Of a stretch of 64,000 bases of DNA, positions 53,500 to 61,263 are shown in pieces. The number at the start of each line of letters is the position of its first letter. The first letter of the stretch is position 1. Made by a program: the position numbers and the translations under genes. Where the stretch lies: positions 57,528-121,527 of the forward strand of contig DAIDBD010000050.1 of NCBI GenBank assembly GCA_027310305.1, read 5' to 3'. Below the pieces are notes generated by a model that had not been told where the DNA came from, made no database searches, and was given only the letters and a program-made list of their open reading frames with translations. Source of the DNA: Herminiimonas sp. (lineage in GTDB: Bacteria; Pseudomonadota; Gammaproteobacteria; Burkholderiales; Burkholderiaceae_D).

Positions 53500-53819
53500 T
53501 TGCCGCCTCCGTGAAAATTGAATGCGGGCTATTCTATCGTGGATTACCGTCCGCCACGGCGAATCGGACTGACTTGTTTTTCATCCCTCTCGTTGGAATG
53601 ACAACAGCCATCCGGTACCGATTTGGCGGTGCGCCATCAAGCAATGCAGCGCATTTGCTTATGCATAATTCATCTAAGTGCGGTTTGTGAGAACAGCTGA
53701 TTTGCCTTAAAATACAAGGCTTTGCAGGCGTCTATCCGGCATTGCACAGAATTTATACTGCCGTTAAACCCCGGCCAGATTCCACATCAGCTTCAGAATT
53801 ATTTACAGATAGGACTGTT
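53500..53819. other. divergent intergenic region between the antiporter-like gene and fdxA
   Basis: 320 bases with no recognised gene. It holds the promoter of the leftward antiporter-like gene and that of fdxA (53685-53713). Confidence 0.5.
53685..53713 (+). promoter_or_regulatory. candidate sigma-70 promoter of fdxA
   Basis: TTGTGA (53685-53690), 17-base spacer, TAAAAT (53708-53713). It would give a leader of about 100 bases before the fdxA ATG at 53820. Confidence 0.5.
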
Positions 53820-54143
53820 ATGACCCACGTTGTGACCGAATCCTGCATCCGCTGCCGTTACACCGACTGCGTAGATGTATGCCCGGTGGATTGTTTTCGC
53901 GAAGGCCCGAATTTCCTGTCGATCGATCCGGACGAATGCATCGATTGCGCGGTTTGCGTAGCCGAGTGCCCGGTCAATGCAATCTATGCCGAAGAAGACG
54001 TGCCGGCCGATCAGCAGCAATTCATCAAGCTCAATGTCGAACTGTCGCGCAAGTGGCCGTCGATTACCAAGACCAAGGCCCCGTTGCCGGAAGCGGATCA
54101 GTGGAAGGATGTCCAGGAAAAAATGCAGTATCTGGAACGCTGA
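53820..54143 (+). CDS. fdxA: Seven-iron ferredoxin FdxA
   Basis: 107 residues from ATG 53820. Cysteines C9, C17 and C50 fit a [3Fe-4S] cluster, and C21, C40, C43, C46 a [4Fe-4S] cluster, the same spacing as Azotobacter ferredoxin I. The C-terminal extension ([33 protein letters not shown]) is normal. It is a cytoplasmic low-potential electron carrier. The next gene, 38 bases on, is a ferredoxin-NADP reductase, its likely redox partner. Confidence 0.96.
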   Translation: MTHVVTESCIRCRYTDCVDVCPVDCFREGPNFLSIDPDECIDCAVCVAECPVNAIYAEEDVPADQQQFIKLNVELSRKWPSITKTKAPLPEADQWKDVQEKMQYLER

Positions 54144-54181
54144 CCGCCAGGCGGAATATCGGCCTTTTTGGAAAATTTGAA

Positions 54182-55306
54182 ATGAAACAGGAACTTGACA
54201 GCCGTATGGAAACCAACGCCGACCTATCACCCCTTGTGCCGAATGCCGTGGCCGCGGCGTCCGGAAAGAACCCGATTGAAACCGATGCCGTGATTGTCGG
54301 CGCCGGTCCGGTCGGCCTTTTTCAAGTGTTCGAATTGGGTTTGCTGGAGATCAAGGCGCATGTGATCGATTCCCTGCCCAGCGTTGGCGGCCAGTGCGTT
54401 GAACTGTATCCGGACAAACCGATTTACGACATCCCGGCCGTGCCGGTCTGCACCGGCCAGGAATTGACCGACAATCTGCTCAAGCAGATCGCGCCGTTTG
54501 CGCCGACTTTCCATCTGAATCAGGAAGTCAGTGTCGTCGAGCGGCGCGACGACGGCCGTTTCAATCTGGAGACATCGGCCGGTACGCGCTTCATCACCAA
54601 AACCATCTTTATCGCCGCCGGCGTCGGCTCATTCCAGCCGCGTACGATCAAGGTCGACGGCATCGAGCAATTCGATGACGCGCAACTGTTCTACCGCATC
54701 AAGGATCCGGTTCGTTTCCATGGCAAAAACCTGGTTATTTGCGGCGGCGGCGACTCGGCGCTGGACTGGGCGCTGAATTTTGTCGGCAAGGCTGAATCGA
54801 TCATCCTGCTGCATCGCCGCGAAGAATTCCGCGCGGCCCCGGCATCGGTCGCGAAAATGAAGGAATTGTGCGACAACCATGAAATGCAATTGGTGATCGG
54901 CCAGGTGACCGGATTCGATACCCGGGAAAACCGGTTATCGGAAATCAAGGTCACCGGTTCCGACGGCGTCACGCGCCGCCTTCCGCTTGATCATCTGCTG
55001 GTGTTTTTCGGCTTGTCGCCGAAACTCGGGCCGATCGCGGAATGGGATCTGGATATCGAGCGCAAGCAATTGAAGGTCGGCACCGAAAAATTTGAAACCA
55101 ATGTGCCGGGCATTTTTGCGGTGGGCGACATCAACACTTATCCGGGCAAGAAAAAACTGATTCTGTCCGGATTTCATGAAGCAGCCTTGGCGGCATTCGG
55201 CGCCGCACCGTATATTTTCCCGGAAAAGAAAATCCATATGCAGTACACGACGACCTCGCCGAAACTGCACAAGATTCTCGGCGTGGAAAGTCCGGTTTTC
55301 GATTAG
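54182..55306 (+). CDS. Ferredoxin--NADP reductase (thioredoxin-reductase-like type)
   Basis: 374 residues from ATG 54182 (ATG at 54206 is an alternative). FAD motif [20 protein letters not shown], substrate-side block [25 protein letters not shown] motif [20 protein letters not shown] and final FAD motif [20 protein letters not shown], then [20 protein letters not shown]. This is the TrxB-like FNR (type 2) family, lacking the CxxC redox disulfide of true thioredoxin reductase. Placed after fdxA it probably reduces or oxidises that ferredoxin. Confidence 0.93.
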   Translation: MKQELDSRMETNADLSPLVPNAVAAASGKNPIETDAVIVGAGPVGLFQVFELGLLEIKAHVIDSLPSVGGQCVELYPDKPIYDIPAVPVCTGQELTDNLLKQIAPFAPTFHLNQEVSVVERRDDGRFNLETSAGTRFITKTIFIAAGVGSFQPRTIKVDGIEQFDDAQLFYRIKDPVRFHGKNLVICGGGDSALDWALNFVGKAESIILLHRREEFRAAPASVAKMKELCDNHEMQLVIGQVTGFDTRENRLSEIKVTGSDGVTRRLPLDHLLVFFGLSPKLGPIAEWDLDIERKQLKVGTEKFETNVPGIFAVGDINTYPGKKKLILSGFHEAALAAFGAAPYIFPEKKIHMQYTTTSPKLHKILGVESPVFD

Positions 55307-55326
55307 ACAATCGCACGATGCTGTCG

Positions 55327-55370
55327 AAAAAGCGCCTGTTGCCTGATGAAGCAACAGGCGCTTTTTTTTT
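55327..55370 (+). terminator. Rho-independent terminator of the fdxA operon
   Basis: AGCGCCTGTTGC (55331-55342) pairs exactly with GCAACAGGCGCT (55351-55362), followed by nine T residues, with A residues before the stem. Confidence 0.92.
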
Positions 55371-55966
55371 GCGCCGGCATTGAAGCAACGAATGGCGTAT
55401 GCGTCAAAAGATTCCGGGCATGCGCGGCACGGCAATCGCGTATCCGGACAACGAACTGATCGCGCTTGAAGTCTCTGCTCGGGACATGGCCGAACGCAAG
55501 CAGACTTGCGCCGCATCAATGAGATAACCCAATCGGATATCGGCTTTGCTGCGCTATTGCCTCAAAGACAGGCATGACTTTTGCAGAGCCGCTTTTGATG
55601 CAACATGATTCCCGGATATGGCGAAAACAGGAAATATTCGATTGTGCCATGCATGGTACGCATCAAATAATTGCTATCGGTGGATTATGTCCTCATATTA
55701 GAAATGCCAACCGGCGCTTTACAAGCATTGCAGCGCTTCGGATGCGGGTGTTTGAATTTGTGTTATGTTGCAGCCAGAAAATTTATCGATGCATGAAGAT
55801 GTTTAATTGCCTGTAACGATTGACGAATTTACAAGTCATCAGCAAAAAAATGAAACGTCTCGAAAAAAATACAATTTCAGACAAAAGTTCAAAAAGTTGC
55901 ATGTGATGCATTGCAGCAACACATGTTTCTCTTCAGAATCGTACGGTACACCTACAAGGGGCCAAA
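55371..55966. other. intergenic region before the PHA depolymerase gene
   Basis: About 600 bases without a convincing gene. Small frames exist (42 codons at 55399-55527, starting MRQKIPGMRG; 80 codons at 55574-55816) but neither matches a family or has a clear ribosome site. The last part has a TGCA-rich segment with a GTTGC (55896-55900)/GCAAC (55916-55920) inverted repeat that may be an operator for the depolymerase. Confidence 0.45.
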
Positions 55967-57205
55967 ATGCTGTATCAATTTCACGAAATGAACCGCGCTC
56001 TTCTCAATCCACTGATTCAATGGGCGGAGGCTTCTTCCAAGCTGTTCAGCAATCCGGTTTCTCCCTTGGCCCATACACCGTTCGCGCAGCGCATCGCAGC
56101 GGGTTACGAATTGATTTACCGGCTCGGCAAAGATTACGAAAAACCGGAATTCGAAATAACCTCCACGCTGATCAACGGTAAAACTACCGTACCGATAGTC
56201 GAGGAAGTTGCTGAAAAAAGAGCTTTTTGCAGGCTGTTGCACTTCAAAAAAAATCTGACCGCAAAAGAATTTTCCGCCTTGAAACAACCCACTGTTTTGC
56301 TGGTGGCGCCGTTGTCAGGACATCATTCGACCTTGCTGCGCGAGACCGTGCGCGAATTGCTGCCGAACCACGATGTCTACATCACCGACTGGACCGATGC
56401 GCGCATGGTGCCGTTGAGCGAGGGTGCGTTCCATCTGCACGACTACATTTATTACGTCCAGGATTTCATCCGCAAGCTGGGGCCGGACCTGCATGTGATT
56501 TCCGTTTGCCAGCCGACCGTTCCGGTGCTGGCGGCGATTTCGCTAATGGCAACCGTCGACGATCCGAAATTGCCGAAGACCATGACCATGATGGGCGGCC
56601 CGATCGATCCGCGCAAGTCACCCACGCAAGTCAACGACCTGGCCAATAACAAACCGTATTCGTGGTTTGAAAATACCGTGATCTACAGCGTGCCGCCGAG
56701 CTATCCGGGCTATGGCCGCAAGGTTTATCCGGGTTTTCTGCAACACGCCGGTTTCGTTGCGATGAATCCGCGCCGTCATGCGCAAAGCCACTGGGATTTT
56801 TACATGCACCTGCGTGAGGGCGACAGCGCTTCCGCGGAAGAGCATCGCAAGTTTTACGATGAATACAATGCGGTGCTCGACATGCCGGCGGAGTACTACC
56901 TGGAAACGATCAAGACCGTGTTCCAGGACTGCAGCCTGCCGCTCGGCACATGGGAAGTCGAAGGCAAGCTGGTGCGCCCGCAAGACATCAAGACGGTCGC
57001 GTTGTTTACCATCGAAGGCGAACTGGATGACATTTCCGGTTCCGGCCAGACGCAGGCTGCGCAAGAACTGTGTTCGCAAATTCCGAAATCGAAAAAACAG
57101 CATTTCACAGCGCCGAAATGCGGCCATTACGGCATCTTTGCCGGACGCCGCTGGCGTGAAGCGATCTGCCCGAAAATCGGCGAATTCATCAAGGCGAATT
57201 CCTGA
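55967..57205 (+). CDS. phaZ: Intracellular poly(3-hydroxybutyrate) depolymerase
   Basis: 412 residues. alpha/beta-hydrolase degrading PHB granules in the cytoplasm; no signal peptide. The nucleophile is cysteine C181 in the SVCQPTVPVLA box rather than the serine of secreted depolymerases, as in Ralstonia PhaZ1. Other triad parts are LFTIEGELDDISGSG (Asp) and PKCGHYGIF (His). MLYQFHEMNRALLNPLIQWA is the family N-terminus. ATG at 55967 follows AAGGGGCCAAA. It should act together with the phasin at 30746. Confidence 0.95.
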   Translation: MLYQFHEMNRALLNPLIQWAEASSKLFSNPVSPLAHTPFAQRIAAGYELIYRLGKDYEKPEFEITSTLINGKTTVPIVEEVAEKRAFCRLLHFKKNLTAKEFSALKQPTVLLVAPLSGHHSTLLRETVRELLPNHDVYITDWTDARMVPLSEGAFHLHDYIYYVQDFIRKLGPDLHVISVCQPTVPVLAAISLMATVDDPKLPKTMTMMGGPIDPRKSPTQVNDLANNKPYSWFENTVIYSVPPSYPGYGRKVYPGFLQHAGFVAMNPRRHAQSHWDFYMHLREGDSASAEEHRKFYDEYNAVLDMPAEYYLETIKTVFQDCSLPLGTWEVEGKLVRPQDIKTVALFTIEGELDDISGSGQTQAAQELCSQIPKSKKQHFTAPKCGHYGIFAGRRWREAICPKIGEFIKANS

Positions 57206-57225
57206 TTTTTCAAGTCGATCCGTTT

Positions 57226-57260
57226 AAAGCCGTTCCCCCTTGCCGGGCGAACGGCTTTTT
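57226..57260 (+). terminator. Rho-independent terminator of phaZ
   Basis: AAAGCCGTT (57226-57234) pairs with AACGGCTTT (57250-57258), then further T residues. Confidence 0.82.
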
Positions 57261-57300
57261 CATTTGAAGGCAGGAAGATTTACTCGGATAATGCTGTCTT

Positions 57301-58038
57301 ATGCGACAAATTCCATCCGTACCCTTTTCCTTGCATGCATCGCTTGCCGATCAGATCGAAGACCTGCTGCCGCAAACCCAGTGCACCAAATGCGGTTATC
57401 CCGCCTGCCGCCCTTACGCGGAAGCAATCGCTGACGGAAGCGCCGATTACAACCAATGCCCGCCCGGCGGCGCGGAAGGCATTGCCCGGCTTGCAGCGCT
57501 GCTCGGCAAGCCGGTTATTCCGCTAAATCCCGCCAATGGCCTGGAACGTCCGCGGCCGGTTGCGGTGATCGACGAATCGCTGTGCATCGGTTGCACGCTG
57601 TGTATCCAGGCATGCCCGGCGGATGCCATCGCGGGTGCTGCCAGGCAGATGCATGCCGTGCTGCCGGAACTGTGCACAGGTTGCGATCTGTGTGTTGCGC
57701 CCTGCCCGGTCGATTGCATCGCGATGGTTGACGTAACGCCCGGCAAAACCGGCTGGAATGCATGGTCGCAACCGCAGGCAGATGCGGCACGCGAACGCCA
57801 CGATTTTCGTGCTTTCCGGCTGCGGCGCGAAAAAAACGAAAACGATGCGCGGCTCGCCGCCAAGGCTGCGGCAAAATTGAAAGAGGTCGATGCGGAATCC
57901 GCATCGACCTCAGAAGAACAAACCGAACAACGACGAAAAAAAGCCATCATTCAAGCCGCGATCGAGCGCGCGCGGTTGAAGAAGGAATCAATGGAAACGC
58001 GAGATGCGCCAGCCGAAACCAGTCCGAAAGCCGGGTGA
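57301..58038 (+). CDS. rsxB: RnfB/RsxB-like Fe-S electron-transfer protein
   Basis: 245 residues. N-terminal Fe-S domain with C28, C31, C36 and C53 ([20 protein letters not shown] ... NQCPPGG), then two bacterial ferredoxin motifs (C95, C98, C101, C105 and C125, C128, C131, C135), then a charged helical tail of about 100 residues. The membrane helix that anchors RnfB of the full Rnf/Rsx complex is absent, and no other rnf genes are here. It precedes nth by 4 bases, as in other Betaproteobacteria; in E. coli nth ends the rsx operon. It may supply electrons to an Fe-S repair or redox partner; this is inferred. Confidence 0.9.
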   Translation: MRQIPSVPFSLHASLADQIEDLLPQTQCTKCGYPACRPYAEAIADGSADYNQCPPGGAEGIARLAALLGKPVIPLNPANGLERPRPVAVIDESLCIGCTLCIQACPADAIAGAARQMHAVLPELCTGCDLCVAPCPVDCIAMVDVTPGKTGWNAWSQPQADAARERHDFRAFRLRREKNENDARLAAKAAAKLKEVDAESASTSEEQTEQRRKKAIIQAAIERARLKKESMETRDAPAETSPKAG

Positions 58039-58041
58039 TCG

Positions 58042-58692
58042 ATGAATACTGAACAACGGCGTGAAATTTTTGCGCGCTTCCAGGCAGCCAATCCGCACCC
58101 GACTACCGAGCTTGAATATACAACGCCGTTCGAGTTGCTGATCGCCGTCATCCTGTCGGCGCAAGCGACCGATGTGTCGGTCAACAAGGCGATGCGCAAT
58201 CTTTTCCCGGTCGCCAATACGCCGGCGCAAATTCACGCATTGGGAGTTGATGGCTTGATTCCCTATATCCAGCGGATCGGCCTATATCGAACCAAGGCCA
58301 AAAACGTGATCGAAACCTGCCGCCTCCTGCTGGCCCGGCATGGTGGCGACGTGCCGCGCTCGCGCGAAGAATTGGAAGCGCTGCCCGGCGTCGGCCGCAA
58401 GACGGCCAATGTGGTGCTCAATACCGCATTCGGCCACACTGCCATCGCTGTCGATACCCATATTTTCCGGGTATCGAATCGTACCGGCATCGCACCGGGT
58501 AAAAATGTCGAGGAAGTCGAGCGCAAGCTGATGAAACTGGTGCCGGAAGAATTCAGGATGGATGCGCATCACTGGCTCATTTTGCATGGACGCTACACCT
58601 GCATTGCACGCACGCCGAAATGCTGGAACTGCATGATTGCGGATTTATGCGAATACCGGCCGAAAACGCCGATGCCGGCCAAAGGAGTTTGA
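58042..58692 (+). CDS. nth: Endonuclease III (DNA glycosylase/AP lyase)
   Basis: 216 residues. Removes oxidised pyrimidines in base-excision repair. Helix-hairpin-helix LEALPGVGRKTANVVLNTAF with catalytic K120, catalytic D138 in AVDTHIFRVSNR, and a [4Fe-4S] cluster C187-x6-C194-x2-C197-x5-C203. Residue numbers match the E. coli enzyme. Its cluster may exchange electrons with the RsxB-like protein encoded 4 bases upstream, but that is speculation. Confidence 0.97.
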   Translation: MNTEQRREIFARFQAANPHPTTELEYTTPFELLIAVILSAQATDVSVNKAMRNLFPVANTPAQIHALGVDGLIPYIQRIGLYRTKAKNVIETCRLLLARHGGDVPRSREELEALPGVGRKTANVVLNTAFGHTAIAVDTHIFRVSNRTGIAPGKNVEEVERKLMKLVPEEFRMDAHHWLILHGRYTCIARTPKCWNCMIADLCEYRPKTPMPAKGV

Positions 58693-58725
58693 TGGCCGCG
58701 TTTCAGCACGCCCGATTGAACGTCC

Positions 58726-59145
58726 TTATATTTTCTTCGCCGCCGGCGGAATATACGCTTCCGCGAACGCCGGCAAGGCATCATTGATTTCCCACCAGTT
58801 GGCCTTGGAAGCCGTATAAAAATGCGCAGCCGGCTTGGTATCGAGCGGGCCGTCGATAATCCCCGCGCGAATGCGCAAAACCTCCGGCATCTGCTCCCGC
58901 TTGCTGAAAACCGGCGATCCGCAACGGCTGCAGAAAATCCGCTTTTTGCCTGGCGACGATTCGAACTCGCGCAACAATTCTGCACCGGATCGCAGGCGGA
59001 AAGAGGATGCGGCAACTGGGATGTTGCTGGCAAAGGGCGTGCCTTGCGCTTTTCTGCATTGACCGCAATGACATAGCTGAATAGACTCCAGTTCGCCTTC
59101 AATCTCGAACCGGACTCCGCCGCACAGGCAACTTCCCGTATGCAT
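58726..59145 (-). CDS. GFA family zinc protein (glutathione-dependent formaldehyde-activating-like)
   Basis: 139 residues from ATG 59145. Zinc ligands: SCLCGGVRFEI, LCHCGQCRKAQG and FCSRCGSPVFS, the typical seven-cysteine pattern of the GFA/CENP-V fold. Such proteins were named after an S-hydroxymethylglutathione synthase activity, but most members have unknown substrates. The frame extends to 59181 with GTG, which would enter the rutE-like stop region. Follows the RutE-like gene on the same strand with a 20-base gap. Confidence 0.88.
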   Translation of the reverse strand: MHTGSCLCGGVRFEIEGELESIQLCHCGQCRKAQGTPFASNIPVAASSFRLRSGAELLREFESSPGKKRIFCSRCGSPVFSKREQMPEVLRIRAGIIDGPLDTKPAAHFYTASKANWWEINDALPAFAEAYIPPAAKKI

Positions 59146-59165
59146 TTTCAAATGTCCCGTAGCGG

Positions 59166-59759
59166 TTAAACGATCTTGCACGCTTCGTCAAATGACAGGC
59201 GCGGCGAACGCGGAAAGAGTTTTCCTTGATCGCCGTAACCCAGGCTGCAAACGAAGTTCGCTTTAACGGACGTGCCTGCAAAGAACGTCGCGTTGACCAT
59301 TTCCGCATTAAAGCCGGACATCGGCCCGCAATCGAGACCGATCGCGCGCGCAGCCATGATCAGATAAGCACCCTGCAATGAAGAATTGCGGAATGCGGTT
59401 TCATCGATCTTGGCCGGCTTTCCGGCGAACCAGGATCTTGCATCGGCATGCGGAAAAAGTTGCGGCAACTTCTCATAAAACGCAATGTCCATGCCGATGA
59501 TTGCGGTCACCGGTGCGGCCCTGGTTTTATCGGCATTACCGGGGTCCATGCACGCGCCCAGTTTTTCTTTAGCTTCGGGCGATTTGGCAAACACAATGCG
59601 CGCGGGGGAACAGTTGGCCGATGTCGGGCCCCATTTCATCAAGTCGTATAGCTGGTGCAGTTGTTGATCCGAGACCGGCTTGTCGAGCCATACGTTGTGG
59701 GTGCGGGCATTGTAGAACAGGGTAGCGAGTGCAGTGTCGTTCAGCATGATAGGTTTCAT
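59166..59759 (-). CDS. rutE: Malonic semialdehyde reductase RutE-like nitroreductase
   Basis: 197 residues. Nitroreductase-fold FMN enzyme; [80 protein letters not shown] and [20 protein letters not shown] match the RutE/HadB subgroup. RutE reduces malonic semialdehyde to 3-hydroxypropionate during pyrimidine-ring catabolism. No other rut gene is near, so the role here may be general aldehyde or nitro-compound reduction. Second ATG at 59747 possible. Confidence 0.9.
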   Translation of the reverse strand: MKPIMLNDTALATLFYNARTHNVWLDKPVSDQQLHQLYDLMKWGPTSANCSPARIVFAKSPEAKEKLGACMDPGNADKTRAAPVTAIIGMDIAFYEKLPQLFPHADARSWFAGKPAKIDETAFRNSSLQGAYLIMAARAIGLDCGPMSGFNAEMVNATFFAGTSVKANFVCSLGYGDQGKLFPRSPRLSFDEACKIV

Positions 59760-59870
59760 TTATGTCAAAGGTTATTACTATCTTAAACGAATCATGGCGG
59801 AATGTATTGACAGTAAACGCACGTACAATCTGAGGTTCATGATTGCCCTTCAATTCTTTTTCCTGATGTA

Positions 59871-60302
59871 ATGTTCACTCCTTCCCAACACGATGTACGC
59901 CGATTTTTTTGCGAAACTTACCGCAAGCATCGCGCCAATGAAATCCTGACGCCGCTTGAAGCGATCGCACGCGACTGGGTCATGCAGCATCCGGAATACG
60001 CAAACACGCTGGCGGACGCCGATGCGGCCGCGGCGGCCGATTATTCGGTCGAGAACGGGCAAAGCAATCCCTTTCTTCATTTATCGATGCATCTGTCGAT
60101 TGCCGAACAAATCTCGATCGATCAGCCGCCGGGAATCAGGCAGGCTTTCATCGCGCTCGCGCAGCGGTTGGGTTCGGAGCATGATGCGCATCACCAGATC
60201 ATGGAATGCCTGGGCGAAATGATCTGGACATCGCAGCGCAACGACCTGCCGCCGGATGGAGCGGCTTATATCGAATGCGTGAAGCGACGTGGATCCGGCT
60301 GA
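59871..60302 (+). CDS. DUF1841 family protein
   Basis: 143 residues, cytoplasmic, helical. MFTPSQHDVRRFFCETYRKH, PLEAIARDWVMQHPEYANTL, NPFLHLSMHLSIAEQISIDQ and EHDAHHQIMECLGEMIWTSQ are the conserved DUF1841 blocks; several histidines suggest metal binding but none is proven. Found widely in Beta- and Gammaproteobacteria. Divergent from the RutE-like gene; followed by a bidirectional terminator. Confidence 0.9.
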   Translation: MFTPSQHDVRRFFCETYRKHRANEILTPLEAIARDWVMQHPEYANTLADADAAAAADYSVENGQSNPFLHLSMHLSIAEQISIDQPPGIRQAFIALAQRLGSEHDAHHQIMECLGEMIWTSQRNDLPPDGAAYIECVKRRGSG

Positions 60303-60325
60303 TATGCCGGCCGGACTTGCAAAAC

Positions 60326-60351
60326 AAAAAGCCACGATGACGTGGCTTTTT
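60326..60351. terminator. bidirectional terminator between DUF1841 and cytochrome genes
   Basis: AAAAAGCCACG and CGTGGCTTTTT form an 11-bp stem around ATGA, with A and T tracts on both sides. Confidence 0.88.
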
Positions 60352-60379
60352 GATCAAACAATCGGAATGATGCAGCCGG

Positions 60380-60733
60380 TTATTTCCGCACCACCAAAGT
60401 GCCGGGCAGGCTGTGCAGGTATGCTGCAATGTTCTGCACATCCAGGCTCGACAGCGGTTTGACCTGGGCGCCCATGATCGCATTGCCGCGTCCGTTCGGA
60501 CCGTCGCCGCCGCGTTTGTAGGCAGTCAATGCATGCGCCAGATAATCCTTGTGCTGACCGGCAAGCTTCGGATAGCTGGGATCGATCGGCGTATTGAAGT
60601 CCTTGCCGTGGCATGCGGCGCAATTGTACTTTTCGGCGGCGGCCTTGCCGGCATCGACATTACCGGCGGCAAGCGCGCTGAATGAAACGACGGAAGAAAG
60701 CAGCATTGCCGCCGATGCGAGAATTTTTTTCAT
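60380..60733 (-). CDS. Small periplasmic cytochrome c (class I)
   Basis: 117 residues. Signal peptide to about ALA/AGN; haem motif CAACH with KYNCAACHGKDFNTPIDPSY, axial methionine near AIMGAQVKPL and the closing helix SSLDVQNIAAYLHSLPG. A soluble c5/c553-like electron carrier. It is encoded 13 bases after a related cytochrome gene, so the two share a transcript and may have come from duplication. Partner oxidase unknown. Confidence 0.92.
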   Translation of the reverse strand: MKKILASAAMLLSSVVSFSALAAGNVDAGKAAAEKYNCAACHGKDFNTPIDPSYPKLAGQHKDYLAHALTAYKRGGDGPNGRGNAIMGAQVKPLSSLDVQNIAAYLHSLPGTLVVRK

Positions 60734-60746
60734 TATCTATCCCCCG

Positions 60747-61067
60747 TTATTTTTGCTGAGCGTAATAAGCGGCTACATCGGCCATATCCTGATCCGACAA
60801 GCTGGCTGCAATGCCTCGCATGGTGGGATGGTTGCGCTCGCCTTTCTGGTAGGCCTTGAGCGCGTTCTCGATGTACTTCGCCGATTGGCCGCCGAGCATG
60901 GGAACCTGGTAAACCTCCGGAAAAGTGGATTTGTAGCCGGGAATGCCGTGGCAGCCGATACACATCGCAACCTTGTTGTCCGCCGCTTTGGCGTTGCCGA
61001 CGATGTCTGCGGCTGCAGCAAGATTGGCAATGCCCGCAAGTGCGAGAAATGCAAGTAGTTTTTTCAT
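60747..61067 (-). CDS. Small periplasmic cytochrome c (class I)
   Basis: 106 residues from ATG 61067. Signal peptide to about AAA/DIV; haem motif CIGCH in VAMCIGCHGIPGYKSTFPEV, distal YQVPMLGGQSAKYIENALKA, axial Met in HPTMRGIAASLSDQDMADVA. Paralogous to the downstream cytochrome; together they resemble the two halves of cytochrome c4 encoded as separate genes. First gene of the pair. The upstream frame to 61157 is not a signal sequence and is dropped. Confidence 0.92.
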   Translation of the reverse strand: MKKLLAFLALAGIANLAAAADIVGNAKAADNKVAMCIGCHGIPGYKSTFPEVYQVPMLGGQSAKYIENALKAYQKGERNHPTMRGIAASLSDQDMADVAAYYAQQK

Positions 61068-61263
61068 GGTAGCTGGGTAATTAACGCGAAACTGGCTTGG
61101 CGGGGAACGCAAAATCATTCGCGTATAACAAGCATCAACATTACTTGCCCGCACCAAAAACAGTTAATTTTACCCCAAGACGCGAACACAGTCCATGTTG
61201 AATAGCAATCGGGAAATATCGATAATCAGCGCAGTTCGCCTGTCGGCGCCGCCGGATGGATCG

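Noticed and set aside
55399..55527. 42-codon frame MRQKIPGMRG... after the fdxA operon terminator
   Set aside because: No ribosome site and no family; kept only as a remark in the intergenic entry.
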